DNA of 64,000 nt from Cruorifilaria tuberocauda (Eukaryota; Nematoda; Chromadorea; Rhabditida; Onchocercidae): positions 186,001 through 250,000 of the forward strand of contig JABVXU010000034.1 in assembly GCA_013365365.1 (NCBI GenBank), read 5' to 3'. This document shows positions 1-11,740 of the stretch, piece by piece; the first letter of the stretch is position 1; the number at the start of each line of letters is the position of its first letter. Under the pieces are notes generated by a model that was not told the origin of the DNA, ran no database searches, and saw nothing but the letters and a program-made list of their open reading frames with translations. Both the position numbers and the translations under genes were made by a program.

Positions 1-450
1 TCACCGTTTATATTGATTTCTTTTGCAAGACAACCATCTGGAGATAAGGACGAAAATCTCTTGAAAAAATCGCATTTTTGCTACTGTTATAGAGGGAGCA
101 AGTAATATAGTAATTCTGGATAGCCGCAAGTTATACCGAATATTAGTGCTATGGATCGCTGTTTGATTTTAACGAGATAAGATGCTGAATAAAGATTTGT
201 CTTTGATAAGCTTGAATGACTAGCATTATAGCGTCTCGTAAACTGCTTATAGTAGGAGTTCGAGTATGGTTGCTTTATGATATCATTTTATCGTGTTTTT
301 GTGTCTAGGAAGATCTGTGAATCTTCTCGAATTTGAGTTAATGGAGCTCATTTCTTGAATAATATTTCATTTCGAAACTTCTTGGGCTAAAGTTTTGTTG
401 CGATATTAGCACGACATGCATACGAAGTTCCCATTCATAATTTTAGAGAA
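1..450. other. upstream region, no gene seen
   Basis: No exon with convincing coding character was found on either strand. The stretch lies directly upstream of the RING-finger gene and probably holds its 5' untranslated region and promoter. An earlier exon of that gene outside the window cannot be excluded. Confidence 0.4.
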
Positions 451-1418
451 ATGTTGAATTTGCAGAAGCGATTGAAGACAAAACTTGCTTGTGAACCTGA
501 AGATCGTGCTAATGGAATAGATGATGAATGCTGCGTATGTGTGCAGCGGCGTGCATCAGTTCGAGCCTTCCCTTGCAGCCATAAAGTGTTCTGTCGGAAC
601 TGTGCTGTCCAGTTAATTGAGGTGGATTACTATCTAAGGTTTTACGAAAGTTATGTAAGAATCGGATCTATCAGTGGATTTATTTGCCATATTTCCAAAA
701 CCTCTACAATTCTGTGGGGGATAACTTTGCATAAAAGGAATGCCAGCATAATATAATTCATTGGTATCGATGTTGAATCATTCCGATATTTCAGCACTTA
801 TTTAAGGCCACTGAGTTCTTTTATGTATTATTGTACAAATTTAATTTCTGTAACCGGTTTTGTTTTTCATACAAAACTCGCGGTAAAGCGCATGCGTTCA
901 AGTGTTAATTCTTAGATCATCGATCCTATGAAAGCATAAAAGCTAATATTTCATAGATTACTTTTTATCAGCAATCTTAATTATTTTACAATCCAGAAAG
1001 CTTGTGTTGTGAGCAACTAAATCCGCTAATGATTTCGCTTACTAATGATTCATTCAGGCTAACCATCATTTCGGGTTATGTTTGATTCTAAAATTCATTT
1101 CACTACTTGAATATAAACCTTTTTCTAAATCTTTCATTTCAGCATGCAATAAACGAGAACAGAATGCGGATGAGCTGCATAATTTGTCGCCGTGATATTG
1201 CAAAGTTGCAGTATAGTCGGCCATCGCGATCTGCGCAAATTCGTAAGGAGCAGGCGCTTCTTGACGATAATCATAATAAGAACAGAACCACTCCTGCCAC
1301 TGCTACTTTTACTACTGTTCGTGTTTTGAATAATGGGATTTGGCATAGTCCCGGAGTTTTCTCCAAATATCCATGTCAGACTTTCCCTACATCTATTACT
1401 CTTTTGTCCCCTCAGTAA
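451..1418 (+). CDS. small RING-finger (C3HC4) protein
   Basis: Two exons are proposed: 451-621 and 1143-1418 (GAG|GTGGAT donor, TTTCAG acceptor, phase 0), giving about 148 residues. The join completes a RING finger. Zinc ligands visible are C27 and C30, then C42 and H44 (CSH), C48 and C51 (CRNC) from exon 1, and C69 and C72 (CIIC) from exon 2. The spacing fits a C3HC4 RING, so an E3 ubiquitin ligase or a RING scaffold is the family expectation. The tail after residue 80 is basic, rich in Ser, Thr and Asn, and shows no domain. The start is the first ATG of the open frame. No upstream exon was seen, but the gene begins only 450 bases into the window. The exact orthologue was not recognised. Confidence 0.72.
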
Positions 1419-3012
1419 CTTTCTTTGGTATGTTTCATTTTGACCTTTCTGTTCCTTGTTTGTTAATTTTGAAATAATTCACTCAGTCTTTAGATTGTTT
1501 GAAATACATCTAACAAAATATTGCAGATGTGAAATGTAAATCGTGATGTCAGTGCATAGGGATGTTTGAAAGTTTTAATCATTGAAACGCTTGTACTGCA
1601 GGTGCTGCATTCGTAATAGTGCGATTTGGAACAAGAGTTTGGGAATTTTTGAGGATTGGTTTTGTATTACTTCAACACCCTTCAAGTGGCAACACGTATT
1701 TGGGAACAAAATGTGAATTTTTAAAATCATAATTGCAAGGATGTCACTTTATTTTTGTTTTCTTTGTTCATTTATGGAGACTTTTGAATTTGTTTAAGGT
1801 TTATCGGGTATTCCATTTTTCTCTTTTAAGTTTCCCTTCTCTCTCTCCAAAAAAAATATAAATATATAAAATAGTAGAAGAATTTGAAATTGATCAGTAG
1901 ATAAGAAGTGGTTTGGTTTGTTGCAGTCACAATAATAATATTGGTATTCGATTGCTATACACTGATTATATCTTATATGTGAGTATTGTTCCGTGCATGT
2001 ACCAAAGTCTTTCGTCGTATTTATATATGGTCATAACTTGAAATCAACGTTAACGAATGCAGGTGGACATATGTACACAAGTGCTCGCAATCAGTAGCAT
2101 TGTGCATAAAGAAGTATCACTAATTCACTTCCATATCATAAGTGAAATATATGTTGCTACATTTCAAAAGATGGCAGCAATAGAACGCATTTTGTGAATG
2201 ATTATGGATGTAGAGTGAGAGGAATTTCTGGGACTAAGGGTTGGCTTCAGTCTGGTGAGACAAAGGGCGACTTGAACGTTAAGGAATGAAAAGATGCAAT
2301 TGGAGTACTTTATTTCCTTCTTTAGAATGATAAGGTCGAAAGTAAAATATTCATTTTTTCACTGAGATAGTATAACCGGACAATTCAGGAAGAGTTCAAC
2401 ATTTCGTCGAACTTTCGTGGTCGATAAGACATCAAATGATTATATTGTCGTATACACTTCAGAATATTAAACGCCCTTCAATAATACTTAGGTTTTTGAT
2501 AAAGATGTCGAAATTTTCAATCCGAATAATTGAAAGAGTTTCCAAATAATTTCCAATAGTTGATAAGTTTGACTGTGTGAAAACAAATGAAAACAAACTG
2601 AATCGGAAATTGGAATTGATAACATCTATTATCTGTACTGGATCGGATAGACCGGTAGTTGTGTTGGTGCCGGACGTAATGTAAGAAGTGAGTAAATTAT
2701 GATGAAAAACATATTACAATGGGCGATGCTTCACATCTCACATCATTTGTCTCTTTTTGGAGGCTTCATAATATTTTGCATCATTTATCGAGAATCATTC
2801 TGCTGGACGTATGGCACTGTCCCTGTCGTTATTGTCCTGCTTCCCGGATACACACCCAATGCCACTGTTGCACTGGCCAGTAGTAGAAGAAGGCATAAAC
2901 ATGAATAAGTTAAAACTTAGGGCTGGACTGATGTGAATGGTTTTTTGTTCCATAGTGATGGGCTATCTTTCTATCAGCAAATCAATTTTGTGCAAGGGTG
3001 GGTTTGGGGTGA
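1419..3012. other. intergenic region, no gene seen
   Basis: AT-rich sequence between the RING gene and the tRNA pair. It contains a pyrimidine run with a short A-rich tract near 1825-1870 and a few short open frames, such as 2699-2908, that lack splice context or family likeness. Nothing else can be supported. Confidence 0.4.
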
Positions 3013-3081
3013 GGCAAGATGGCCGAGTGGTCTAAGGCGCCAGGCTCTTCGGAGACACGGATTTGAGTCCTGCTCTCATCA
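3013..3081 (+). pseudogene. truncated tRNA-Leu copy lacking the anticodon loop
   Basis: This 69-base segment aligns with the intact tRNA-Leu(AAG) 56 bases downstream. It keeps the A-box region (GATGGCCGAGTGGTC), the D-arm, the long variable arm (CTCTTCGGAG) and a T-arm-like block. Exactly 13 bases are missing, which remove most of the 5' anticodon stem and the whole anticodon loop. The acceptor stem carries mismatches (GGCAAGA against TCTCATC) and the T-stem no longer pairs properly. It cannot fold into a functional tRNA. The likeliest reading is a local tRNA duplication that decayed after an internal deletion. Confidence 0.82.
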
Positions 3082-3137
3082 AAGTACTTCACAACCCGCG
3101 TTCTTTTATCAGACCGTATCGGTCTTTCGCATGTGGG

Positions 3138-3219
3138 GGCGAGATGGCCGAGCGGTCTAAGGCGCTGGTTTAAGGCACCAGTCTCTTCGGAGGCGTGGGT
3201 TCGAATCCCACTCTCGTCA
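3138..3219 (+). tRNA. tRNA-Leu (anticodon AAG)
   Basis: An 82-base cloverleaf can be drawn by hand. The acceptor stem GGCGAGA pairs with TCTCGTC through seven pairs including one G-U, with discriminator A at 3219. The D-arm is GCC...GGC. The anticodon stem CTGGT/ACCAG encloses a seven-base loop with AAG at 3172-3174. There is a long type II variable arm (TCTCTTCGGAGG), and the T-arm is GTGGG-TTCGAAT-CCCAC. Internal A and B boxes for RNA polymerase III are intact. The long variable arm and loop sequence are typical of eukaryotic tRNA-Leu(AAG). No intron is present. Confidence 0.95.
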
Positions 3220-4091
3220 GACCATTAGGCATTTTGCAAGATTATACAGCTTTCCAGCAAATTAGTTCACGTTGATACAGTGGAATCGGCCTGATCGGAT
3301 GAGAGTTCCTCAGCTTACAGGTTGCGCAGCTGAATGTAAAAACATTGAATCAAGTGTCCACATTGCTCGGGTTTAGTCACCCGATGTCTTACTGCACAAG
3401 AAATCTCGTTTCGTTCGCCTGACTGAGGCGGTTGACATAAACGAGGAAACAGACGGAAAGAATAATAATAGCGTTTGTCCACTGTACGTTGTATTGCCAT
3501 CGTTTGTTTTGGAAATTTCCGATATTCTAATTCCACACTCTGTGCCTTAGAAAATTAAGCTTATTGGGTAGATGAAAGTATTAGCCATCACTTTGCCCTT
3601 CTCTCTTCCAAGTATAGATGGAAGCCTTATAATTTCGGCTGCATAATCTAACAGTTCCTATCTAGATGCTAACATTACTTTTCTCTAACTATCGTCTTGT
3701 CCTTTGACCTGTCAATATATACTAATGATTACATTTGTGCTACGCTTCTGACTTCAAAAAAGTTTAAAACCGCGCGATCTTTTCCCTGCATAAATGTATC
3801 CATCTGAAGTACATATACACAACTGCATATTTACTACTTATTCATTCATATTGCAACGCGACATTAACAACAAAATGGCACGAAGCCAATAGATGTTGTA
3901 TAGGAGCTGCGAACGGTAAAGCGTAACACGTAGCAGTTGCACTGTTGCCTGGTGTCGCAGAGCCGCAGCAGAGCGTCGCCTTCTCCTTCCTTCTCTTACT
4001 CATTTCATTTTATCTTTTATATCCCACAAAATGTCAATGGGATTTTCCCGAGAAGTTACGGGGGTTATTGAATATTGCATTGGGGACCGGT

Positions 4092-4152
4092 AAAGAGAAG
4101 GAAGAGAGAGTGAGTGAGTGAGAGAGAGAGGGGGAAGGAGAGAGAGAGAGGG
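4092..4152. repeat. GA-rich purine tract
   Basis: Almost every base is a purine, with repeated GAGA and GTGA units. It lies about 1.3 kb upstream of the first recognised tlk-1 exon. Such tracts are common in promoter-proximal DNA and can bind GAGA-type factors, but function is not shown here. Confidence 0.7.
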
Positions 4153-4777
4153 ACTGTAGAGCATATTATTCTTCAGGTTATCCCACCAGGAGTGTCTTTA
4201 TCACCCCTCTACAGACTGCAACATTTGCCGCTGTTGTAGTGCGTGGTGCAAGTGATCGAGAAAAGTACTGCCCGCTACTACGTTCCATTCACATGTGCTT
4301 CCTCTACTTCACGTTTACAGTACAGAACGTGTTCTATTGAAATGGATTTTGTGTCGACATTATCGAAATGGTTTATGTTTTAGTAATCGTTTAACCTTGT
4401 GGTAACGTCTTTGCGTTCATCCTAATTCACCGCGGGATCGCGTCATCATCCTACATTCCGCTTTTTATCATCTTTAATGATAATTTTCGCATGATATTGA
4501 TGTTATTTGCGCGAAGCGCATTCGTACCACAGATACAATTATCCGTTATTGAAATTTTTACGATAATTTACTGCATCTTCTATTATCCTACAGCATTATC
4601 CCGGAATTCTGGAACTGGAATTGTGTAGTGTAGTGTAGTTTGGTGTGATATCGGTGCCTATAGTCAGGGGTCACGAAGGTTGTTTATTCCTCTATACTTC
4701 AAGAAACAATGCCTAAAGAAAGCATGAAAAGTGCATGGCCCTTTTCAGAGCATACTGTGGTCGGTGGCACTATCATC

Positions 4778-4802
4778 GACACACACACACACACACACAC
4801 AT
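4778..4802. repeat. AC dinucleotide microsatellite
   Basis: A run of about eleven to twelve ACs, followed by the variant ATACATACACATAT. It is a simple sequence repeat with no coding role visible. Confidence 0.85.
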
Positions 4803-5518
4803 ACATACACATATATGAAACAACATACTCCTATATACATGACATGCCACGAATAAACTAGAAGGAGCAGCACGTTGGGATGGATCGTGGTAGTGGTGGT
4901 GGTGGTCGTCATCATCATTATCATCGTGATCGTCACCGGCATCTTCCTCACGGTCATCGTCACTGTTGAAATGATAGCGAAGTGTTTCAAGAAAATCGAT
5001 AATTTCTGTTGTGATATCGTGGTTGTTATCGGGCTTGATGAAGAACTGACTGTGCAGGGAAGCTTGAAGAAATTGAGTAGCGACGGGCGTGATGATGTCC
5101 TCTTAATTAATCCATTACCACTGATTCCGGTGAAATTTCATTCATTTCCTGATTGCTGCATACATAAGCATTCCTAAACAGACGTCGGCTTTTTCATTAA
5201 TACGTCAAATGCAAAGCAGATCTTTGTTATACACCTCAATTTTTTCACACATTATTTTCATTCTATTCGCATATAACAACTTAATCTGTGAACTTCTGCA
5301 GATCTGTTACTTTTCGAAATTTTCCTACCATCAATATATCGTTGACTTTCAAACATTTCAAGCCAATTTCGAAGGCCTAATTTTATGTAGTGTTTTAACT
5401 CACTTATATGGGACTTGATGTAATTAAGAATTGAATTTCCAGGATAGTGCTCATTTGTAAATGTAACAAAAAGAGCGCGAACGGCAATAACAGAGGCTAT
5501 GGAGGTGTTTCATACGCT

Positions 5519-8500
5519 ATGACCAGTGGTGAGGCTGCTACCGATAATATTATACAGTGTGAAGATTACGATACTTCTTCAGGTGATCCACCGAGAATAG
5601 ATCTTGAAAGACGCGCATTTAATTCTGGTCTGCAGGCGAGTAGGACCTTACCGTCAGAAAAGGTATTTTACTGTTTGTTTGTACGACTTAGAATTACGAA
5701 AAGGCTTATACTTGTCGCGTCATGCATATATATCTGAAGCAAATTATCGATTCATCGCTTTGTTCTTTTTTTAAACCTCACTTATAATACTTATATTACG
5801 TTTTAAATTTGTTCCACATTCTTTAGATTGCATAAACATGTTGAATTAAGTCTCTTTCGTTTTTTCTATATCCCTTTCTTGAAACTCTTCTGTATTATAG
5901 CTACTTAAAAAGAGCTCAGCTGACGTGGTCAAAACAGTGGCAACAATCAATAAAACTAGTGTTGCGTGTTCCTTACCAATTGTTCATGAAAGGGAAGGGC
6001 TAAAGAGTAATATTATAGGAAAGGTTTGTTACGCTTTTTTGAATTTTCGGATTCTATTTAAAATTCATTCGTACTTTGGTGAAGATAGCACTATTATATA
6101 TCATACGTAATTTTCCAGTCATGTATTTACTACTACGTCAGTGCTTTTCTTTTCAATTTACATCAGGTTAATTTTGCTGGTATTATTTGCCCACTGTTTT
6201 CTGTACTCGTTTTAGATGGAGTTAGGGGAAATCGTTCAAACACAGGTAACAACACCACTAGTACCTACATCAATTACAATTGCGGGTTCCAATCTACCAA
6301 TACCAGTCTCTAGTGAACTATCTAATGTTAGCAGCACGGGTTCAGTATCTGATCGTGAGCCAGAAACTCCCGACAAGGGTAATTACACTAAAGTTGTGAA
6401 ATCATTGGAACAAAAACCACCACGCAAAAGGCGGAGAAATGATGGCCATCCACCCAAAAATGATCGGAAGATTACTGAATGTTTCAAGGTACTTTTTTAC
6501 GGTGATCTGTATTTTCATGAAATTTTATAATTAAAACTTCTAGTCTTTCATTTATCAATGTTGCTATTAAGTGTTATATGAAAAATGTCGTTTTTTTAAT
6601 TTCGCAAAACATAAACTTCGTTCTATTATCTATCAGAATATGGCAGTTGGTTCCAGTCCAAAGCGTCAAGCAAATGCCTCTCATGCAAATGGTGATAGTT
6701 CAAGCAATGATTACGTATGTTTGTTTCAATTTCTATAAATTTATCACAAACCAAAAGTATTTCATAGTTATTCTTCATCAAAGTTTTTATTCCTAATTTT
6801 TCTTCTTTGTGAAAGATAGAAATGAAGGTGCAAAAAGAACTAAATTGTAGAGACGATCAATTTTCAATACATAAGATGAAAGTGCCGACAAAAATGATGC
6901 AAACTGAACTCCACTCCCATTTCTGATGTAGAACACAGTCTAGATTATTTTTGTCTCATTTCCTTTGGCGCTGTTCTTTTGAAATATTTCTGCTCAATAT
7001 TAAATTTTGATTCCTAGTTACTTTTCGGATAGAGAAGCATATAAATTTGTGATACATAGGAATTGCTTATTTACAGTACATATTAGCTCTTAGTTTTAGG
7101 AATATTTCGTACGAGATTGATAGGCTTTTAATTCGTGTGCTTGAGATTCGACTATACATATATATATATATATATATTAGCTTTTTTCGCAATATATATA
7201 TATTACATTTTCGCACATCAAAAACTTCCATTTTTTTATGAAATGGAAACATTGGTTCCAAATCAAGTTTAAAGCCGTTTACAGTTTTAAAAGGAATTGC
7301 TTGGCTTCATGTTCGAAAAAAATATGGTGTGGTAATTCTTGTTTATTCATTTTGTAGAAATATTTTTTAAGTGTGCAATCATTACATCCGTTTCTCCATC
7401 AACCAACACTCGGCCAAATATTCATCTGACCATTTTCAACTCGAGTGATTCAAGTCAAAGCCAAAGTCCACCACAAACATTAATGTGCAGACCTCGAATG
7501 GATTCTCAGGTGTCTGTTTCTTTTTTTGCATAGTTCATAAGTTCAAAACAACATCCATGTTTTTTTTTTGCAAATTATTTTATATGTATTTGTTTTATTT
7601 TAGTTGAGAAACTGAAACCAAAATTACTTTTAGCATGTTAATAGATTGATAGTTTTCTTTTCAGGCGCAAACTGATGAATTATCTTTAATTGATGCAGTA
7701 GAAATGCGTTCCGAGCTCTCAAAAAAAGATAGTATAATTGAGGATATGAGGGTATCGATCGATGAATTAAAGCAGCAGATCATCAAAAGAGATCGATCTA
7801 TGGACGCATGCAAGGAGACTATAAGAAAATTGTTGATTGAACAAAGTACCATGGAAAGGAAACAAGTGCATTTTTTTAATTTTCCATGACAGCTCTTTTT
7901 TTAATAAAAGGAAATTTCGGGGCATGTATTCTGTGCGAAAAAGCATGTTATTGTTATTCTATAATATATGATGACCACTTTTCGATGCTATACTTTGCGT
8001 TTTTTACTGGAATTTTTTCTATTTTTCAAATTAACACTGAATATATCTTTTCATATGAAACTTATAATTCATAAAATAAAAAGATGATTTGTGATTTCTT
8101 GTCTATTAATGTAAAATTGATTTTGATTAAAAATCGGAGAACATCGAGCGTTTGTAATATATTCAATTTTTAGGCAAAAGCAAAATGTATGGAGGATTGC
8201 TTGCGTATTGGACAATTCAAGCCAACACGTCACCGCGAGGAATTCCGCGAGATGTGGGCTGATGGATGGGCATTCGAAGAAATTAATAAAGCACAGCAGA
8301 GGATTGCAACCGAAAGAAATGAAATAATTAATGCCTCGCAGAATCTTCGAAAAAGGAAACCAACTGGAAATGCTCGGGACTTGAAAAGGTTTAAATTTTA
8401 GAAATTTTTAGTGTACTCTAAGTTATTTTCTTATTTCGACTGCTCCATGATGTTATCTTCAGATCTATCGTCACTTCGAATACGGTCATTAAAAGTTAAT

Positions 8501-11500
8501 CGAAAATTTGAAATTCGATTATTAATTTGAAGCTAGAATGAGTCTTAGATGCGTCCATGTGGGTATATTTCCTTGGATGTCTGAGCCAACATAGTTATCT
8601 TACAGTTCGCGTTGCGGGGTCTTAATTTCAGAAATGTGGTTCTGGAAAGAGGGTAGTTGCATTATTTTTTGGAACTTTTATTTCCTCTTCATGAAGAATA
8701 AGAAAATATATTCTCAGTTGAAATTAATGGATTTCTTTGTTATACTTTCGTTATATGGAATGTTTATCGATCGATTTTTTCTTATTCAGAGCAATGTCGA
8801 CTGGTTCGGATGGTATGGTTCCGTCTACATCAGCAGGACCAAGTTCTGTATCACTCACTGATGAATTGTTCGCAAAACCAGAATTGCCGAAAGAACTGAC
8901 TTTACAAGAATATTTGGAGCAAGAAGAAATTTATCGTTTGCGTAAGGTAACTTCATCAATTTTGACAGCCTGTATAATCGTTTATCCGATCCAATCAAAG
9001 TATGCTTAAGATGATTAGGTTATTGAAAATCATTTGAAGTGTTTTAATTACTTTTCGGTTTGATTACTTTCTCATCTCGATAAAGCTGATGGTAACATGA
9101 TTAATCTTTCCAATAGCCAATACTAATGATGTCACGATATGAGTTGGCTGATTTAGTCACTTGTCAATTTCTTTTCGGAAGTTTGCCACTTACCTCATTG
9201 TTTTATTTTTGTGTACATATATTGCATATTGCAAAATATCTTTTTTTTTGTTTTTTTAATATTATTTTTTGTTTTTGCAAATAGTTTGTGTTCATTTAAG
9301 GAACATCTTAAAAAAGAAGAGGCCGAACTAGTTGCTGAACGCGATCGCTTGGAAAGAGAGCGTAATCTGCATATTCGAGAATTAAAACGGGTTCAATATG
9401 AGGAATCAAGTCGGTACAAAGACCATGAATTGCTCAATAGGCGCTATCTTCTACTTTCACTTCTTGGAAAAGGTGGTTTCAGGTTGGTTTATCTTAGTTT
9501 TATGTTTAGTAAGATTTCTTCCAATAGTGATGAGAAACGATGCAGTCATCTGTCATGTGGTATATCACTAATTGTACAGTAACATTGCTTCGGAATATCA
9601 TTGTTTCTTCCGCAATAGTGTAAATTTTAATGGATTTCTGTAGTTTATATTTATTTTTTTACAGCGAGGTTTGGCGGGCTTTTGATCTGGATGAGAACAA
9701 ATATGTGGCATGCAAAATACATCATGTAAATAAAGAATGGAAAGAAGATAAAAAGGTTACTTTTCAATTTTAAAATTTTTGTGTTGATTGTGGAACTGCT
9801 AAATAGATTAATTCCTTTTCTCTTTTATTGTACTGAACAGAATAATTTTAGGCTAATTATGTGAAACATGCTATGCGTGAAAAGGATATTCATAAGACAT
9901 TGGATCATCCACGTATTGTTCGCTTATTTGACTTATTTACAATCGATAATCATTCTTTCTGTACTGTGTTGGAGTACTGTGATGGTAATGATCTCGATTT
10001 TTATCTGAAGCAAAATAAGCAGATCCCCGAAAAGGAAGCACGCTCTATTATTATGCAGGTTGTTAGTTCGTTCTTACAAAATCATGAAAAGTGTACGGTG
10101 AATAAGTAAGCTAAATGTCTACCTAAAGTGTTGTCCTTTGCAATTGGAAACGCACATCAACTCTGTTGATACTTTTTTTTTAATAACGTCAATGTGGTAA
10201 GAAAGGGATTATTCATGCTGGAAAACGTGTTATCAGTTTTAGCACATTGAATGCCTAGTATAATGTATTATACTAGGAATTAAATCTCCTAAATCTCTCA
10301 GGTACTGCATTTAATTAAGAAGGACTCTTGGAGTTATTTCAGGTGGTATCAGCACTTCGTTATTTGTCAGAAAAACGTCCACCGATAATTCATTACGATC
10401 TGAAACCGGCAAATATCTTACTGCAATCGGGTACTACGAGCGGTGCAATAAAAATCACTGATTTTGGCTTAAGTAAAGTAATGGAAGATGCTGATGACGG
10501 TGATTCTATTGAACTCACATCCCAGGGAGCTGGAACATATTGGTTAGTAGCTGATTTATGTAATTTTCATTTTTATAAAGGTCTTATCGAATCATTTATA
10601 CTTTTTAGTGTTGTTTTTTATTAATTGTGGATGAATAAACATTGTTTTTTACACTGTTATAAAAAATTTAAGTCCATTCGTTGCTGAAAGCTAATTTTCT
10701 GTTGGATATGAGTATGTGTCCTGAATTCATTAGCTCTGATTTCCTGTTTTATCTATTATTAACATTTCTGTTCTTTATTTTTCTAGGTATCTTCCTCCTG
10801 AAACTTTTGTTGTCGGTCATAATCCTCCAAAGATAAGCTCAAAAGTGGATGTGTGGAGTGTCGGTGTCATATTTTACCAATGCTTGTATGGCAGACGAGT
10901 ATGCTTTGATTTTTTTGTAAATTTTTTTACTATATCAACAGCTTGTTTGAAACATTCTGAAACGACTTACTGCACATTTATTTATCTTTCTATAGCCATT
11001 TGGACACGAACAAACTCAACAGAAAATTCTGGAAGAGAACACTATTCTAAAAGCTACGGAAGTCACTTTTCCTCCCAAACCAGTAGTCAGCTCGGCAGCG
11101 CAGGTAAGGTTTCCTCATACATTGCTATGAGCAGTAATAGTGACATTTCAATATAGCTAGTATGCTGGAAATTTTTGCATAGCTTTCGATACTTGCCCAA
11201 TAGTAGCGAGTTGTTGAAAGATGGCTTTAAATCCATTTTTCTATTGTGGCGCGTGCTACTAATTGTTAATTTCTTTTACTGAAAGTTTATCTCAAGTTAT
11301 ATATTTTAAACACTAGTCTTTTGATTTTGTTTCTTTCATTACAATAATTGAATTGAGACTGTAGACAATTTGTGAGATTTATTCTTCAACATTTTCAGGA
11401 TTTTATCCGTCGATGTTTGCAATATCGAAAAGAAGAACGGGCAGATGTTTTTGAGCTTGCAAAACACGAGCTTTTTCGCCCTCGTGGTCAAGTAAAGTTT

Positions 11501-11740
11501 TGAAAATTTATTTCCTTTTACAAAATTTTTTTCTCTTAAAAAAAAATCATAATCGATGTTTTCAACTCACTTCGTCAAAATTGTAGGTGCATCTCCTGTT
11601 ATTTTTAATATCTTTCGAATTGCATTTCTAACAACCATTCATGATTGTATAAATTACAAAAGATTGTTTTTCAGAAATCTTCACAACCACCTTCTTCGCC
11701 ATTGGCAAGATATCTACGGAATGATGAGACGGATTACTGA
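5519..11740 (+). CDS. tlk-1: Tousled-like serine/threonine kinase
   Basis: Sixteen exons are proposed: 5443(ATG 5519)-5662, 5901-6023, 6216-6488, 6637-6714, 7372-7509, 7665-7865, 8174-8388, 8790-8946, 9301-9482, 9665-9755, 9852-10058, 10343-10542, 10787-10898, 10996-11103, 11399-11491, 11675-11740. Phases agree at every junction and give about 795 residues. TLKs are nuclear kinases that phosphorylate the histone chaperone Asf1 and act in replication-coupled chromatin assembly and mitosis. The N-terminal part has the conserved [12 protein letters not shown] segment and a basic PPRKRRR stretch. A coiled coil starts near residue 253. The kinase domain starts near 492, with glycine loop GKGGFS (499-504), lysine in VACK (521), HYDLKPAN with D622 and DFG at 643. 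HYD instead of HRD is normal for TLKs. Exon 1 is open back to its TTCCAG acceptor, so a further upstream exon or trans-splicing is possible. Confidence 0.93.
10254..10277. repeat. 24-base near-perfect palindrome in a tlk-1 intron
   Basis: Arms CCTAGTATAAT (10254-10264) and ATTATACTAGG (10267-10277) are exact reverse complements around a two-base GT centre. It lies in the intron between the exons at 9852-10058 and 10343-10542. Confidence 0.9.

Larger units (their letters stand above)
3220..5442. other. upstream region of tlk-1, with purine and simple-repeat tracts
   Basis: No convincing coding exon was found. The stretch holds a GC-richer block near 3880-3980, a GA-rich tract at about 4092-4152, an AC dinucleotide run near 4778-4802, and a GGT/GTC/ATC-rich stretch at about 4885-4970. 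It is probably the promoter and 5' untranslated region of the Tousled-like kinase gene. A short upstream coding exon of that gene could lie here, because the first recognised exon (5443-5662) is open back to its acceptor site. Confidence 0.45.

Noticed and set aside
2699..2908. 69-residue open frame upstream of the tRNA pair
   Set aside because: No splice partners, no homology and a hydrophobic chance composition.
3013..3081. First tRNA-like unit as a functional tRNA-Ser or tRNA-Leu
   Set aside because: The long variable arm remains, but the anticodon loop is absent and the acceptor and T stems are mismatched. It cannot decode.
2933..3160. 75-residue open frame across the tRNA genes
   Set aside because: It is a read-through of the tRNA-Leu copies, which fully explain the sequence.
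4745..5177. Open frames over the GGT/ATC and AC repeat stretch on both strands
   Set aside because: The translations are runs of Val, Ile or Thr from simple repeats. Another frame gives a His-rich run, but it meets a stop quickly. Treated as non-coding.
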